Of a DNA stretch of 64,000 bases, positions 42,997 to 52,535 are shown in pieces (the first letter of the stretch is position 1; every line of letters begins with the position of its first letter). The translations under genes were made by a program, and so were the position numbers. Where the stretch lies: assembly GCF_918797505.1 (NCBI RefSeq), contig NC_092799.1, forward strand, positions 13,106,295 to 13,170,294, in the 5' to 3' direction. This DNA comes from Bemisia tabaci (taxonomy: Eukaryota; Arthropoda; Insecta; Hemiptera; Aleyrodidae). The notes beneath the pieces were generated by a model. That model was not told the DNA's origin, ran no database searches, and worked only from the letters and a program-made list of their open reading frames with translations.

Positions 42997-43228
42997 CACT
43001 GGAAAAAAAAAAACATATTGGATCCAGAGTCCAGACTCTTGAAAACATTGACAAGAAAAAGGACTCTTGATTCAATCAGATTTAAGCTTAAATCAAAAGG
43101 AAATCCGCTTAAATTAAGAGGCTTGGTTCTTGATTTAAGCTTAAATCTGATTGAATCAAAAGAGTATTTTTTCTTGTCGATGTTTTTAAGAGTCTGGACT
43201 CAAGATCCAATGTGTTTTTTTTCCAGTG
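42997..43228. mobile_element. Family K foldback element, copy 3
   Basis: CACTGGAAAAAAAAAAACAT to TTTTTTTTCCAGTG. ATTTAAGCTTAAATC occurs in both halves of the core. Confidence 0.85.
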
Positions 43229-43230
43229 TC

Positions 43231-43525
43231 GGCCACTTTTCTATACTCTCGTTAAAGTCTCCGGCAGATTTTACCGCTTAGCCTTGATGTAGTAGTACCT
43301 GGGTTCGCCAAGACATTTTTCGGTCGATTGGCCATTTTTCTATACTCTCGTTAAAGTCTCCGGCAGATTTTACCGCTTAGCCCTGATGTAGTAGTACCTG
43401 GGTTCGCCAATACATTTTTCGGTCCATTGGCCATTTTTCTACACTCTCGTTAAAGTCTCCGGCAGATTTTAGCGCACAGCCCCCTGATGTAGTAGTACCT
43501 GAGTTCGCCGAGATATTTTTCGCGA
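43231..43525 (+). repeat. 99-bp tandem repeat, 3 units
   Basis: Units start at 43231, 43330 and 43429 with GGCCA-TTTTCTA-ACTCTC and share TTAAAGTCTCCGGCAGATTT and TGTAGTAGTACCTG-GTTCGC. The first two are nearly identical and the third is more diverged, including a two-base insertion in AGCCCCCTGATG. Confidence 0.95.
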
Positions 43526-43817
43526 GCGAGAATCGCTACACCCGACGAACTCCACGCGGTCGACAATAATAGCTATTCGCGAGTCGACCCGCGCGACGGC
43601 TCTATGAAATAGCGACTCGCGCCATCGTTGGGAGCGCGTGTCCCATGCGAAATGGTTAATGTGAGTAATTAACATTTCGAACATGGACCTTGGCGTCCTA
43701 TCCGCGTTCGCCCCCCCCCCCCCCCCCCGGCTCGCGCGCGCCCCATCTTTCGTCGAAGCATTTAAATCACGCACCCCTCTCCCTGGCGAGGGGACCCCGT
43801 CCTGGCCTCAATCCTCC
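43526..43817. other. GC-rich unique stretch with an 18-bp C-tract
   Basis: The C-tract is at 43711-43728. A 101-codon minus-strand frame (43469-43774) spans it; its glycine run is the C-tract read in reverse. Not recognised. Confidence 0.3.
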
Positions 43818-43917
43818 CGCCCTCGGGAAGAACGTCGTATGAGCCTTCGAGTGCTTTCAAATTTCTACTCATAAAAACCGGATTCCTTGAACTTTTGTAC
43901 AAGGTGTTTGCTGAGGA

Positions 43918-44604
43918 CAGGGTGTCTACTAAAACAGGCCGGCCAAAAACATGGTGTCTACTTTTCTTGGCAAAGCTCATTCCCTGATTTTTCCCTGATT
44001 TTCCCTGATTTTCAGGAGCTCATTCCCTGATGAGAAACCGAAGTTTTCTCCTACTTTTCCGGGATTTTCTTGGGGAAAAGAATATAATTTTCCAGAGTTT
44101 CCGATATGAATATCGATTTTAATTATTCTTACGGCCATTTTCTTTGGTGTACATTCAACATTTTAATTTAAAAAATGTTCCTGATGTTGATATTATCTTG
44201 TCAATGAAAGAGATTCCCGGTTTCTGGAACAGATTCCCTGAATTTTCCCTGATTTTCCCGGTAAATTTTCATTCCCTGATGAATTCCGGTTTTTAAAAAA
44301 CCAGACACCATGGCCAAAAATCAGTACTCTTACAGTACTTTTCCAGTACATTCTCAAGAAATCCAATACCTTCTCAACAAAAAAATTCCGTACTTTTTCA
44401 GTGCTTCCAATTAAAGAAATTCGAAAATTTTCAATTTGAACTTCTAGCTCAAATTGAGACAAAAATGACAAAAAATGAAAAAAATGAAAAAAATGAAAAA
44501 AATTCCGGACTTTCCTACGGAATTTAAGCACTTTTTCAATACTTCCGGCCCGCCATTAAAAAATCAGTACTATTTCCGGGAATTCCGGATTCGTAGACAC
44601 CCTA
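43918..44604. mobile_element. Family G element split by F, copy 1
   Basis: CAGGGTGTCTACTAAAACAG to TTCGTAGACACCCTA, with GAGGA on both sides (43913-43917 and 44605-44609). The interior has CAGTACTTTTCC-like repeats. F sits in the word GGCCAAAAATCAGTAC. Confidence 0.85.
43950..44312. mobile_element. Family F non-autonomous hAT, copy 2, nested in G
   Basis: CATGGTGTCTACTTTTC to CCAGACACCATG. 8-bp duplication GCCAAAAA (43942-43949 and 44313-44320). Nearly the same body as copy 1 at 30578. Confidence 0.9.
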
Positions 44605-45370
44605 GAGGAGGGACGTCGTATAAACCTTCAAAATTTCCGAAGTTCTACTGATGAAAACCTGGTTATTGCGAGATTTTGTACTAGGAAGGTGTTTATTGAG
44701 AAAAAACGACAAATGGATTCAAAATTTATGCAAGTGAAAACGAGATTTTCTACATGTTTTATACAGGATGTTAGCTGAGGAAAAATTTCGTAAAACATCT
44801 CGAACTTCCCATATTTCTACAGATAATAACCGGATTTCCTCGAGGTTCATGCGGGATATGAACTATGAAGAAAAATGACTTATGAATCTTCAAACGCCTC
44901 CAAGTTTCTACTCATAAAAACCTGATTTTCTCCAGATTTTGTTACACAGTGTTCCAGGGTTGAAGCGTCAGATTGCAGGGACATGTAGTACAATAGGTCG
45001 AAACAAGGCTAGTTCATTTCAATTATTTTACAAGAATATGACAGGAAAATTTCTGTCCCGAAAAAAAATTCAGATTTTTGCATACAATCAGAGGCGAAAT
45101 CAGTGATAACTTCAGTCAGAAACTCCCAATAGTTTCTAAGTAAAAACTCGAATGAAATTTTTACTACGAGGAAGTGTAATTAGGCTCTGCGGTCGGAATT
45201 ACACAATAACTACTTTTTTCATGGAATTTTATTCATAATGTGTATGATCTAGATGGTCAGAAAATTTCAAAGAGAAATATTCATACCTTGTTCCGAAAAT
45301 ACGTAGTTTATTGAGGGAAATTTGACAGCAACCGAATACCGATACGGGATTTTAACTTAGCACAGCAACA

Positions 45371-45836
45371 AGCCACTCGTACCCTGATTCACCCCCTGCC
45401 TTCCCGTGTCATCCCCTAAGACATCGTTTCAATTCCGACAAAATAACATGACCGAACTCGTGGCTCCGCCTTCCCAGGAACGTATATCGACTCGGGCCCT
45501 GGGTTGCTTTGAAACTTGACTTGCGCTCTTTCAAAAACAAAGCCGCGATATGAACAGCAGTGCTGCACTTGAGAATATTTATGACGGTGTTAGATTCAAT
45601 GCAGCGTGCACCGGACATGGCTAATGAAACACTCCAAGCACGAAAATTCACCTGAACAAAGTGCAGTTAATTTTATTGATATAAATCCAGCCGGGGAAGG
45701 GGAGGGTACAGTGACTTACTGACGTACTTGTTTGTCTTGAAGCTAATGTACTGTGCATTCCTTTTCGCCCGGAGTAGCCACACTCTTTTTATTCCCCGAG
45801 ACACTTCTTTATTAAAACTATGTAATCATTGTAAAG
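45371..45836. other. Unannotated stretch
   Basis: No recurring repeat; an 80-codon minus-strand frame (45409-45651) is unrecognised. Confidence 0.4.
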
Positions 45837-46148
45837 GCTGTCCCGAAAGAACTGAGACTAATACTGTAACTTTGAAACTAAGGCAGCTAGAGGGTTTATC
45901 TTGGTTACGTTGAAAAGAATTTTCTATTGAATGCCACTAAGTTCGCTTCATTAACTTTAAGATTCGCAAAATTGTGAAGGTTTGAAAAAATAATAAAAAA
46001 AAAAACTTCGCAAATTTTGCACTATTAGAATGAACTTGGTGAAATTCAATAGAAAATGGGTCGTTCTTTTCAACGCAACCAAGATCAACTCTCTATCTGC
46101 CTGAATTCAAAAGTTAAAGCACCAGTCTCGGTTTTTTTGGGACAGCCT
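45837..46148. mobile_element. 312-bp foldback with GGCTGTCCC ends
   Basis: AGGCTGTCCCGAAAGAACTG, then GAGACTAATACTGTAACTTT at the left pairs with GGTTTTTTTGGGACAGCCT at the right. The arms continue through TCTTGGTTACGTTGAAAAGA and TTTTCTATTGAAT with their complements. Single copy in the window. Confidence 0.8.
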
Positions 46149-46214
46149 GCGTACATGTTTAAGTTTTGTTCTTATTTTAATGAAATCAATGCCTAATTAA
46201 GATATTAACGTTTC

Positions 46215-46947
46215 AATTTTACATTTATTATAGGAAATTCGAATTGCCCGGTCACAAGAAACTCAATACTCTACGTGAGTCAAATAGCGCCTCACAACGG
46301 TTTTCGAAGGCTTCTCAATCGAGCACTGTTCCTCTCCCAACTTTTATCGTTCAAAGTGTAAACAATTTGCTGTAGCTAAGCCAAAGCGTCATGATTGAGG
46401 CTTCTATATTTTCGTATTGCAGAGACTGCCACGGTAACGCTCAGTGTGCGATTTGACTCACGCAGGCCACTGAGTTTTCATGAGCGGGAGGTTTGAATTC
46501 ACGCGTCAAGAAACAATGAATATCTTGGTTAGGAGTTAATTTCAGTAATTTTCGTTGCGCGAATTGTGTTTTAGGTGAAATTTTGCCGAAGTAACATGTA
46601 TCAGAATGCTTAATTTAGTACCTTTTCCAGGGTGTCTACTAAAACAGACTGGCCAGAAATCAGTACTTTTACAGTACTGTTTCAGTACATTACCAAGAAA
46701 TTTAGTACCTCCTTAACAGAAGAATTCAGTACTTTTTCAATACCTTCAACTGACGAAATTCGAAAAATTTCAAAAAATTGAATTTCCCGCTTAAATTGCG
46801 ACAAAAATGAAGAAAATTCCGGACTTTCTTGCAAAATTTCCGCACTTTTTCAGTACTTCCGGACCGCCCTTGAAAAGTCAGTACTATTTCCGTACTTTCC
46901 GAAAACTCCAGACTTTGTAGACACCCTGTTGTCTAGTGATCCATTTC
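46215..46947. mobile_element. Family DD, 5'-truncated, with G near its right end
   Basis: GGTCACAAGAAACTCAATAC, TACGTGAGTCAAATAGCGCC and the inverse GTGCGATTTGACTCACGC mark the DD core. The right end AACATGTATCAGAATGCTTA, then TAGTACCTT is broken by G and finishes TTGTCTAGTGATCCA. Confidence 0.75.
46628..46928. mobile_element. Family G element, copy 2, nested in DD
   Basis: CAGGGTGTCTACTAAAACAG to TTTGTAGACACCCTG. Flanks TTTTC (46623-46627) and TTGTC (46929-46933) agree in four of five bases and match the 5-bp duplications of the other G copies. Confidence 0.85.
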
Positions 46948-46949
46948 CC

Positions 46950-47028
46950 CATGAAATTCGTTTTTCATTGGAGAACATATGACGTCATCTGGAGGCTCAC
47001 ACGGCGTTCTTCCTTGGCACGGCGGAAT
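46950..47028. mobile_element. Family B MITE, right-end fragment
   Basis: AAATTCGTTTTTCATTGGAG, ACGTCATCTGGAGGCTCACA, then TTCTTCCTTGGCACGGCGGA. The left part is missing, replaced by DD. Most of this fragment is repeated at 47191. Confidence 0.65.
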
Positions 47029-47265
47029 ACGTCTCCGATGACTGTATTTGGACTGCATTTTGCAATTTGAAACTATAAATTCTGGCTCATCTGAAAAAAC
47101 ACTTATGTGCATAGGGAAACTAATGGCACATACGTTGTTTTTTAACCGGGCCAGAATTTATAGTTCCAAATTGCAAAATGCAGTCCATACGACGTCATCT
47201 GGAGGCTCACACGACGTTCTTCCTTGGCACGGCGGAATAGGTCTCCGGTGACTGTATTTGGACTG
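46981..47265 (+). repeat. 75-bp direct repeat bracketing a family I element
   Basis: 46981-47055 and 47191-47265 agree at about 70 of 75 bases (GACGTCATCTGGAGGCTCAC through CTGTATTTGGACTG). The I element lies between them. This is far longer than any transposon target duplication. Confidence 0.9.
47050..47186. mobile_element. Family I MITE
   Basis: GGACTGCATTTTGCAATTTG to its inverse TTGCAAAATGCAGTCC, with GAAACTATAAATTCTGGC and GCCAGAATTTATAGTTCC arms. The high arm match suggests a young copy. Confidence 0.9.
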
Positions 47266-47640
47266 TTGGCTCTATTCTTTTCGCGCTTGCACCTGCGATG
47301 CTCATCTTCCTGGCTACGCGGCGCGGCTTGCGGACGACCTCTGCGTCCCGTCTGTTGTCTGAGGTCGCGGAAAGAGGTGAGACGGTAAGTCACGGGTCGG
47401 CGGGAGGGGGTGGGAGCGGGACCGCGGGAACCGTCAAGGTTGAGCAGGGGACGACGACGCCGGCCGCGCCGTCGACGCAACGTCGTCGTGCCAACAGATG
47501 TCAAGGACCGAGCCCGTAGCACTCCCGAGTCCTGGATCCTGGACTCCGGTCGGGAACGGTCCTCAAAATCAACGTCCGCTCAAGACTCACCCGCATCTAG
47601 GGCCTTGTCTCCACGGGACGTTTCACGGGATTGGTCCCAG
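47266..47640 (+). promoter_or_regulatory. GC-rich segment, possible promoter and first exon
   Basis: CpG-rich, non-repeated DNA immediately right of B/I fragments. It contains the candidate exon at 47298. Frames of 73-126 codons exist on both strands and are mostly arginine-, glycine- and proline-rich because of the base composition. No TATA box is seen. Confidence 0.25.
47298..47384 (+). CDS. Candidate first exon with a presequence-like peptide
   Basis: ATG at 47298 opens 29 codons up to GAGACG followed by the donor GTAAGT at 47385. The peptide starts MLIFLATRRGLRTTSASRLL: hydrophobic start, several arginines, many Ser/Thr and no acidic residue for 22 positions. That is the pattern of a mitochondrial targeting sequence. 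The alternative donor GTGAGA lies at 47376. The open frame also continues to 47519 without splicing. The protein is not recognised and the downstream exon was not found. Confidence 0.25.
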
Positions 47641-47939
47641 GGAAAAATCCCACTTCCGAAGTTGGGGAAAATATTGAGTTAATCGATATTTTTCCCAGTA
47701 CCAAGTATGGTTCTTGTACCCTAGGACCCACTGAGAGAGGAAGAAGAAGTGTAGACGAATTGTGTGATATTTTGTTGATTACTCCATTGTTCATGTTTGT
47801 TTAGTTAAAATAATGTGTCTACTTGTCAATTGAGTGCAATTATTATTTTAATCCTGGTTAAATACTCGACTTTAACTAAGTTATCTTCCCCCGCAAACTA
47901 GTCGCAGGGCCGTATGAACCTCACGTCCCGTGGAGACGG
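47641..47939. other. Unannotated stretch
   Basis: No recurring repeat or frame. Confidence 0.4.
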
Positions 47940-48274
47940 TGAAAGAGATCGGTCATGCGCCCAAGAAATCGGTCATGGCGCCTCGAAAATGCAGGCTCTG
48001 CGCAAACGTGGCCCCTAAAAATCCCTCCCCCCCCCAAAAAAAAAAAAAAAATCCTAATTTTTCTGTTAGGTGATTTTTCGAAATTTCTCCCCAGTGACAG
48101 TTACCAGCTCTGTATCTAAAACATATTGCGTCTAACTTTTCACTAATTACGCCGAGATATATAAGCAAAAAGCCAATCTGTCCCCTAAAAAATCGTTAAT
48201 GGCCCCTAAAATCGAGCTTGGTGCGCCACATGGCTCCTGAAAGTCCTAAAACTCAAAGGTGAGTTTCGAACACC
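47940..48274. mobile_element. Family KK element, copy 2
   Basis: AAATCGGTCATGGCGCCTCG, AACGTGGCCCCTAAAAATCC, GGTGATTTTTCGAAATTTCT, AACTTTTCACTAATTACGCC and the right tip GGTGAGTTTCGAACACCG match copy 1. The left GTGTTCGAAACTC tip is missing. Confidence 0.75.
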
Positions 48275-48579
48275 GGTACGGTCAGTATGAGTCCGTGTTA
48301 CGCGTATAAATGTGCCGGTAAGACTGTTCGCTCCGTTCGCCGGGTGTTCATTATCCAAACAAGTTGAGTTTTAGGATTGTTCCGTTTGAAGAGACAACGA
48401 GCAAATTTCGCGAATGTGGCAGCATGCGTAGCGGCAACCGCCGAGAGCGAACAATACCGCGTGACGACTGGACGTGACGCACACAGCAATCCACGCCCTC
48501 GCCTCCGCGGAGAAAATTGCCGGGGCGCTTTTCACGGTGTCCAGCCTCGACAAACTAGAAAATATTCCGGAGGAAAGGC
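48275..48579. other. GC-richer unrecognised stretch
   Basis: A 110-codon plus-strand frame (48377-48709) begins here and runs into Y. Opposing frames are equally open. No known domain. Confidence 0.25.
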
Positions 48580-48594
48580 ACCACGAGTTACACC

Positions 48595-48928
48595 CAGAGA
48601 CAAGAGACCCTCCACTGGCCTCTTAGCGACAGGTGGAAGCTTTTACTTTCGGGGTTTCAACAATTCCCCATGGACAATTATTAGGGAGCAACAGTCATCA
48701 CCCTATTGACTGTTGACTTACCTACATGGTCGATGATGAGCTTCGGATGACGTCATGAGCCAAACAACTTTCCCAAACGTCGGCCATTTTCGGCTTGTTT
48801 GCAAAACGAAACTGCCAACACGTTGTTGAACATCAACCATGTAGGTAAGTCAACAGTAGAATGCTGAAGTCCCGAAAGTAAAAGCTTCCACCATGGCCAA
48901 GATACTAGTGGAGGGTCTCTTGTCTCTG
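48595..48928. mobile_element. Family Y foldback, copy 1
   Basis: CAGAGACAAGAGACCCTCCA to TGGAGGGTCTCTTGTCTCTG. Inner arms TGGAAGCTTTTACTTTCGGG, TTGACTTACCTACATGGT and their complements. Flanked by a 15-bp direct repeat ACCACGAGTTACACC (48580-48594 and 48929-48943), longer than the 8 bp at the other copy. Confidence 0.9.
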
Positions 48929-48973
48929 ACCACGAGTTACACCTCACAAAGTAAGGTTAGCCGTAGGTAAAAT

Positions 48974-49226
48974 CGTCACCTTCCAGGCAAAGTATCACAA
49001 GCGCCATGCGACGTTTAAAAGTTTCCACCGCTATTTTATTTTTTTACAGAGAAATAGTTGGTTGTAGTTGTCCGAAAATTTCACTGATTTTTTTTTGTGC
49101 TGCCCATAAAATTCAATGAAATTTTCGAACAGATTCAACCAATAATTTCTATGTAAAAAAATAAAAAGGCGGCGAAAATTTTTAAACGTCGCATGGCGCT
49201 TGTGATACTTTGCCTGGAAGGTGACG
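48974..49226. mobile_element. Element Z hairpin
   Basis: CGTCACCTTCCAGGCAAAGT with ATCACAAGCGCCATGCGACG faces an exact complement ending CTTTGCCTGGAAGGTGACG. About 55-bp arms, AT-rich middle with inverted GAAATTTTCG-type words. It lies at the centre of the 1-kb palindrome. Confidence 0.85.
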
Positions 49227-49253
49227 AAATGACGACGGATCGTGGGTGCTTCC

Positions 49254-49589
49254 CAGAGACAAGAGACCCTCCACTAGTATCTTGGCCATGGTGGAAGCTT
49301 TTACTTTCGGGACTTTAGCATTCTACTGTTGACTGACCTACATGGTTGATGTTCAACAACGTGTTGGCAGTTTCGTTTTGCAAACAAGCCGAAAATGGCC
49401 GACGTTTGGGAAAGTTGTTTGGCTCATGACGTCATCCGAAGCTCATCATCGACCATGTAGGTAAGTCAACAGCCGAAAATAGGGTGATGACTGTTGCTCC
49501 CAATAATTGTCCATGAGGAATTGTTGAAACCCCGAAAGTAAAAGCTTCTACCTGTCGCTAGGGAGCCAGTGGAGGGTCTCTTGTCTCTG
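49254..49589. mobile_element. Family Y foldback, copy 2, inverted
   Basis: Reverse complement of copy 1 at nearly every position by eye. 8-bp duplication GTGCTTCC (49246-49253 and 49590-49597). Confidence 0.9.
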
Positions 49590-49620
49590 GTGCTTCCTGG
49601 AAGCTACGTAAAATGTTCTT

Positions 49621-49658
49621 GGACGTATTTCTATCAAACAGAACAATGTGCATGCAGG
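49621..49658. mobile_element. Family U left-end fragment
   Basis: GGACGTATTTCTATCAAACA, then GAACAATGTGCATGCAGG. The right half is absent. Confidence 0.7.
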
Positions 49659-49684
49659 TGGGAAAGATGGGGTGTGCTAGTTCT

Positions 49685-49943
49685 GCCCTGCTAAGGAAAA
49701 ACGCCGTATGAACCTTCAGGCGTTGCCAAATTGTAATATGTATATGATAAAACACGAATTCTCTGGTAAACTTATGAATATTTTTCTTCCAATTTTTCGG
49801 AGAATTTTGTTCGTGCTTTGATCTAAAGTTCCTGAAAATTTCAAGGAAAAATATTCATAATTTTCCTTAAAAATAAACATTTCATCAAAGTAAATTTAGC
49901 AACTCCCGAATGTTCATACGGCGTTCTTCCTTAGCGTGGCAGA
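49685..49943. mobile_element. Family B MITE
   Basis: CTGCCCTGCTAAGGAAAAAC to TTCTTCCTTAGCGTGGCAG. Confidence 0.85.
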
Positions 49944-50062
49944 GTTAGTGCTCGGGCCATAAGAATGAATATGGGAATGATAAAGCGCTAGTGACGAAGC
50001 CGTCGCGGCGGCTCGGTGACGGATTCAGCCTCAAACTGAATAGATGTGTAACTCCCCTAAAT

Positions 50063-50612
50063 GGACTACACTTTGCAATAAGGAACCACTATTTCTGCTT
50101 CATTTTAGAAACAACATACATGCTATTGGTTTCCCTATGCAGAAAGGTGCTTTTATGGAAGAGCCAGGGATAGTGGTTTCCTACACTGAAAAAAAATTCT
50201 CGGCGTTTTTACCAAGGTCCGTTGGTACCTTTACCATCTCACTTTTTTTACCAATCATTGGTAATTTTACCTAGACAGACTGGTAAGCTTACCTAAAAAC
50301 CGGTATTTTTACTGTTTTTTCAGGTAAGAATACCACTTTTATTGGTAATCAATTCCCGGTAACTTTGTTATTTTATCTCGGTAATTCTACCATAGTCGAT
50401 AAAAAATATTGGCGTTTTTACCAAGGTCCAGTAAAATTACCGAGAAAGTTCAATAATTTTACCGAGATTTCTCGGTAAAAATACCAATTCCATAAATGGT
50501 AATTTTACCAAGAAAAACTAGGATCAAATAGAACCCTGAATTCTTGGTAATTTTACCCTTTTCTTAGTAAATACACCGAGATTTTTTCTCAGTGTATTGC
50601 AAAATGCGATCC
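50063..50612. mobile_element. Family I MITE split by J
   Basis: GGACTACACTTTGCAATAAG at the left. TTGCAAAATGCGATCC at the right, after J. Inner TATTTCTGCTTCATTTTAG and GAGCCAGGGATAGTGGTTTC. Confidence 0.85.
50184..50594. mobile_element. Element J, CACTG-ended, nested in I
   Basis: CACTGAAAAAAAATTCTCGG to CCGAGATTTTTTCTCAGTG with TA on both sides (50182-50183 and 50595-50596). The interior is built of repeated GGTAATTTTACC, TTTTTACCAAGGTCC and CGGTAA words in both directions. Confidence 0.85.
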
Positions 50613-50616
50613 AAAT

Positions 50617-50739
50617 GGACGTATTTCTGTCAAACGGAACTATGTGCATTAAGACATGAGCCATGAGACCCATGAGAATATATGCATACCAGAGCTCACG
50701 TCATAATGCACATCAGTTCTATTTGACAGAAATACGTCC
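50617..50739. mobile_element. Family U mini-hairpin, copy 3
   Basis: GGACGTATTTCTGTCAAACG to TTTGACAGAAATACGTCC. Core with CATGAGACCCATGAG and GAGCTCACGTCATAATGCAC. AAAT lies on both sides. Confidence 0.9.
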
Positions 50740-51208
50740 AAATAATGGAGAGCACATTTTATCTCTGTACAAAACTGATCCTTTGACCTCTCTTAAATTT
50801 TCTTCAACGGATAAAATTGTTGGTTATACGAGACCAAATATCAAACAAGAGACATTTTAAGCACATACACGTCGGGACGTCGGGGCAAAGCAATTAAGCG
50901 AGATTCCGATTCCGAAACGAGAGGTCAGAGCAGACTATGTGCACCGCGAGGTTGCGAGCCATCACACTCGAAGTGAATTTTCTCAAGTAAACAACCTGCC
51001 ATACTAGGCTTGTTCTGACATGGCGAACGGCCTGGTTGCCATAAGCGATTATGGAATAACTTTCGTATCGGAAATGTGAGGTAATAAATTGATTATAGAA
51101 GATGAGTATCCAATCCGAATTTCCCGCGGAACTCCGCGAACCGCGACAGGAAGGAAAAACGCACGGATGAACAGATCCCCAGGACGTACACAGAAACTAT
51201 GAGATGTC
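50740..51208. other. Unannotated stretch
   Basis: No recurring repeat or convincing frame. Confidence 0.4.
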
Positions 51209-51210
51209 TG

Positions 51211-51468
51211 TTCTGCCGTGCTGAGGAAAAACGTCGTATGAACCTTCAGGCATTGCCAAATTTCCTCTGATAAAATATGAATATCCTGGTAAACTTATGA
51301 ATATTTTTCTTCCAATTTTTCAGATGATTTTGTTCGCAATTCCATCTAAAGTTCCTGAAAAATTCGAGAAAAAATATTCGTAGCTTTCCTAAAAAATAAC
51401 CATTTCATCGAAGGAGATTTTGGCATCTCTCGAATGTTCACACGGCGTTCTTCCATGGAAAGGTAGCT
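51211..51468. mobile_element. Family B MITE
   Basis: CTGCCGTGCTGAGGAAAAAC to TTCTTCCATGGAAAGGTAG. CTGTT lies on both sides (51206-51210 and 51469-51473), a possible 5-bp duplication. Confidence 0.85.
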
Positions 51469-51564
51469 GTTAGACCCGGTTCAGTTACCTCTTGTTGCAA
51501 AGATTTGTCATCTTGTTAATTTATTAATTTGAACAACACTCCGAGTACCCGTGGGCTGATTTTC

Positions 51565-52148
51565 AATTTATCAACGGTCATTCTTTTCTTTTTGATTGGA
51601 GGATAAGAGTGGAGGTGTTGCATGTATGAGGAATTTGCGATTTGACTGTTGATTCATATGTAAAAGATCGCGAGAAACACGATGGTGCCACTGGTTTTCT
51701 CTGAAATCAACTCCCAAGCTCAAAAAAAGCTCTCAAGTTGAGGCCAAAATGGAGGGGATATCCCACGCTATCCTGAGAGTCCCCATCCACACCAAGACAA
51801 ACTCTCTATGCAATGACAGGGAGCAAATACATTGACAGGGCTGCCACTTTATTTGGGGACTCTAAAACTGAAGACGCGGCAACCCTGCTAATGTATTTGC
51901 ATGGAGAGTTTGTCTTGATGTAGAGGTGGACTCCCAGGATAGCGTGGTATATTCCCTCCATTTTGGCCTCAACTTGAGAGCTTTTTTTAAGCTTGGAAGT
52001 TGATTTCAGGGGAAACCAGTGGCACCATCGTGTTTCTCGCAAACTTTCACAAAAGAATCATCAGTCAAATTGCAAATTCCTCACACATGCAACATCTCCA
52101 TTTATTAACGGTCATTTTTTTCTTCTTGATTGGAGGATAGGAATTCAA
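51565..52148 (+). repeat. 46-bp direct repeat bracketing element AA
   Basis: CAATTTATCAACGGTCATTC, then TTTGATTGGAGGATAAGAGT (51568-51611) recurs as ATTTATTAACGGTCATTTTT, then CTTGATTGGAGGATAGGAAT (52100-52144). AA lies exactly between. Confidence 0.85.
51612..52099. mobile_element. Family AA foldback, copy 1
   Basis: GAGGTGTTGCATGTATGAGG to CCTCACACATGCAACATCTC. Arms of about 210 bp run through CGAGAAACACGATGGTGCCA and GCTCTCAAGTTGAGGCCAAA with their complements. The loop holds a small GACAGGGCTGCCAC / GCGGCAACCCTGC hairpin of about 55 bp. Confidence 0.9.
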
Positions 52149-52194
52149 AGTCAACCGGCGCTAAAAAGTTTTGGTTTCCATCATCAAAAACTGA

Positions 52195-52432
52195 TAACAC
52201 CTTGGAGTTTAGGGCTTTCCCCTATTTAAAATCCATGCTGCGGCACGACGTCATGAGGGAAGCCAAGGTATCTGACAAAAATGTTCTCAGTCAGGTTGAA
52301 AAAAATTCTATCCTCTTCCCTTCTTTTAAAAACACCGGCGCCACATTGCTCATGCTAGACCACAATGTTCCCTTGACCCTTACGCTCACCTCTGCCAGCA
52401 AAAAAGTAGCGAGTGCCCTTATTAAATCATAA
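52195..52432 (+). CDS. Hypothetical open frame with coding-like codon use
   Basis: Part of a 100-codon frame from 52130 to the TAA at 52430. From 52230 on, the codons look used (CGG CAC GAC GTC ATG AGG) and the residues are mixed (LLMLDHNVPLTLTLTSASKK). I recognise no domain. Lies in unique DNA between AA and DD; the upstream part overlaps the 46-bp direct repeat. Confidence 0.2.
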
Positions 52433-52535
52433 TCACTCATAGTGCGGTAGACCGCAATTTGAACGCCATCTTTATGGCATTACGATGCTCGCAATACAAT
52501 TATTTCTCTTGCTCCCAGTGTTGAATTGAACCAGT

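Larger units (their letters stand above)
43818..45370. mobile_element. Expanded family B element with amplified left arm, split by G
   Basis: Four left-arm-like units of about 90-95 bp begin near 43822, 44607, 44774 and 44868. Each contains TCGTA-GA-CCTTC-like words, TTTCTACT-ATAAAAACC and a GGTGTT-type end. The right arm near 45260-45370 (GAAATATTCATACCTTG, GAGGGAAATTTGACAGCAAC, TTAGCACAGCA) is normal. The G element separates the first and second units. Confidence 0.6.

Noticed and set aside
43231..43525. CRISPR or LTR pair
   Set aside because: Simple head-to-tail tandem repeat with no spacers and no internal retroelement body.
48595..49589. LTR retrotransposon bounded by two Y copies
   Set aside because: The Y copies are inverted rather than direct, are hairpins themselves, and no gag/pol sequence lies between them.
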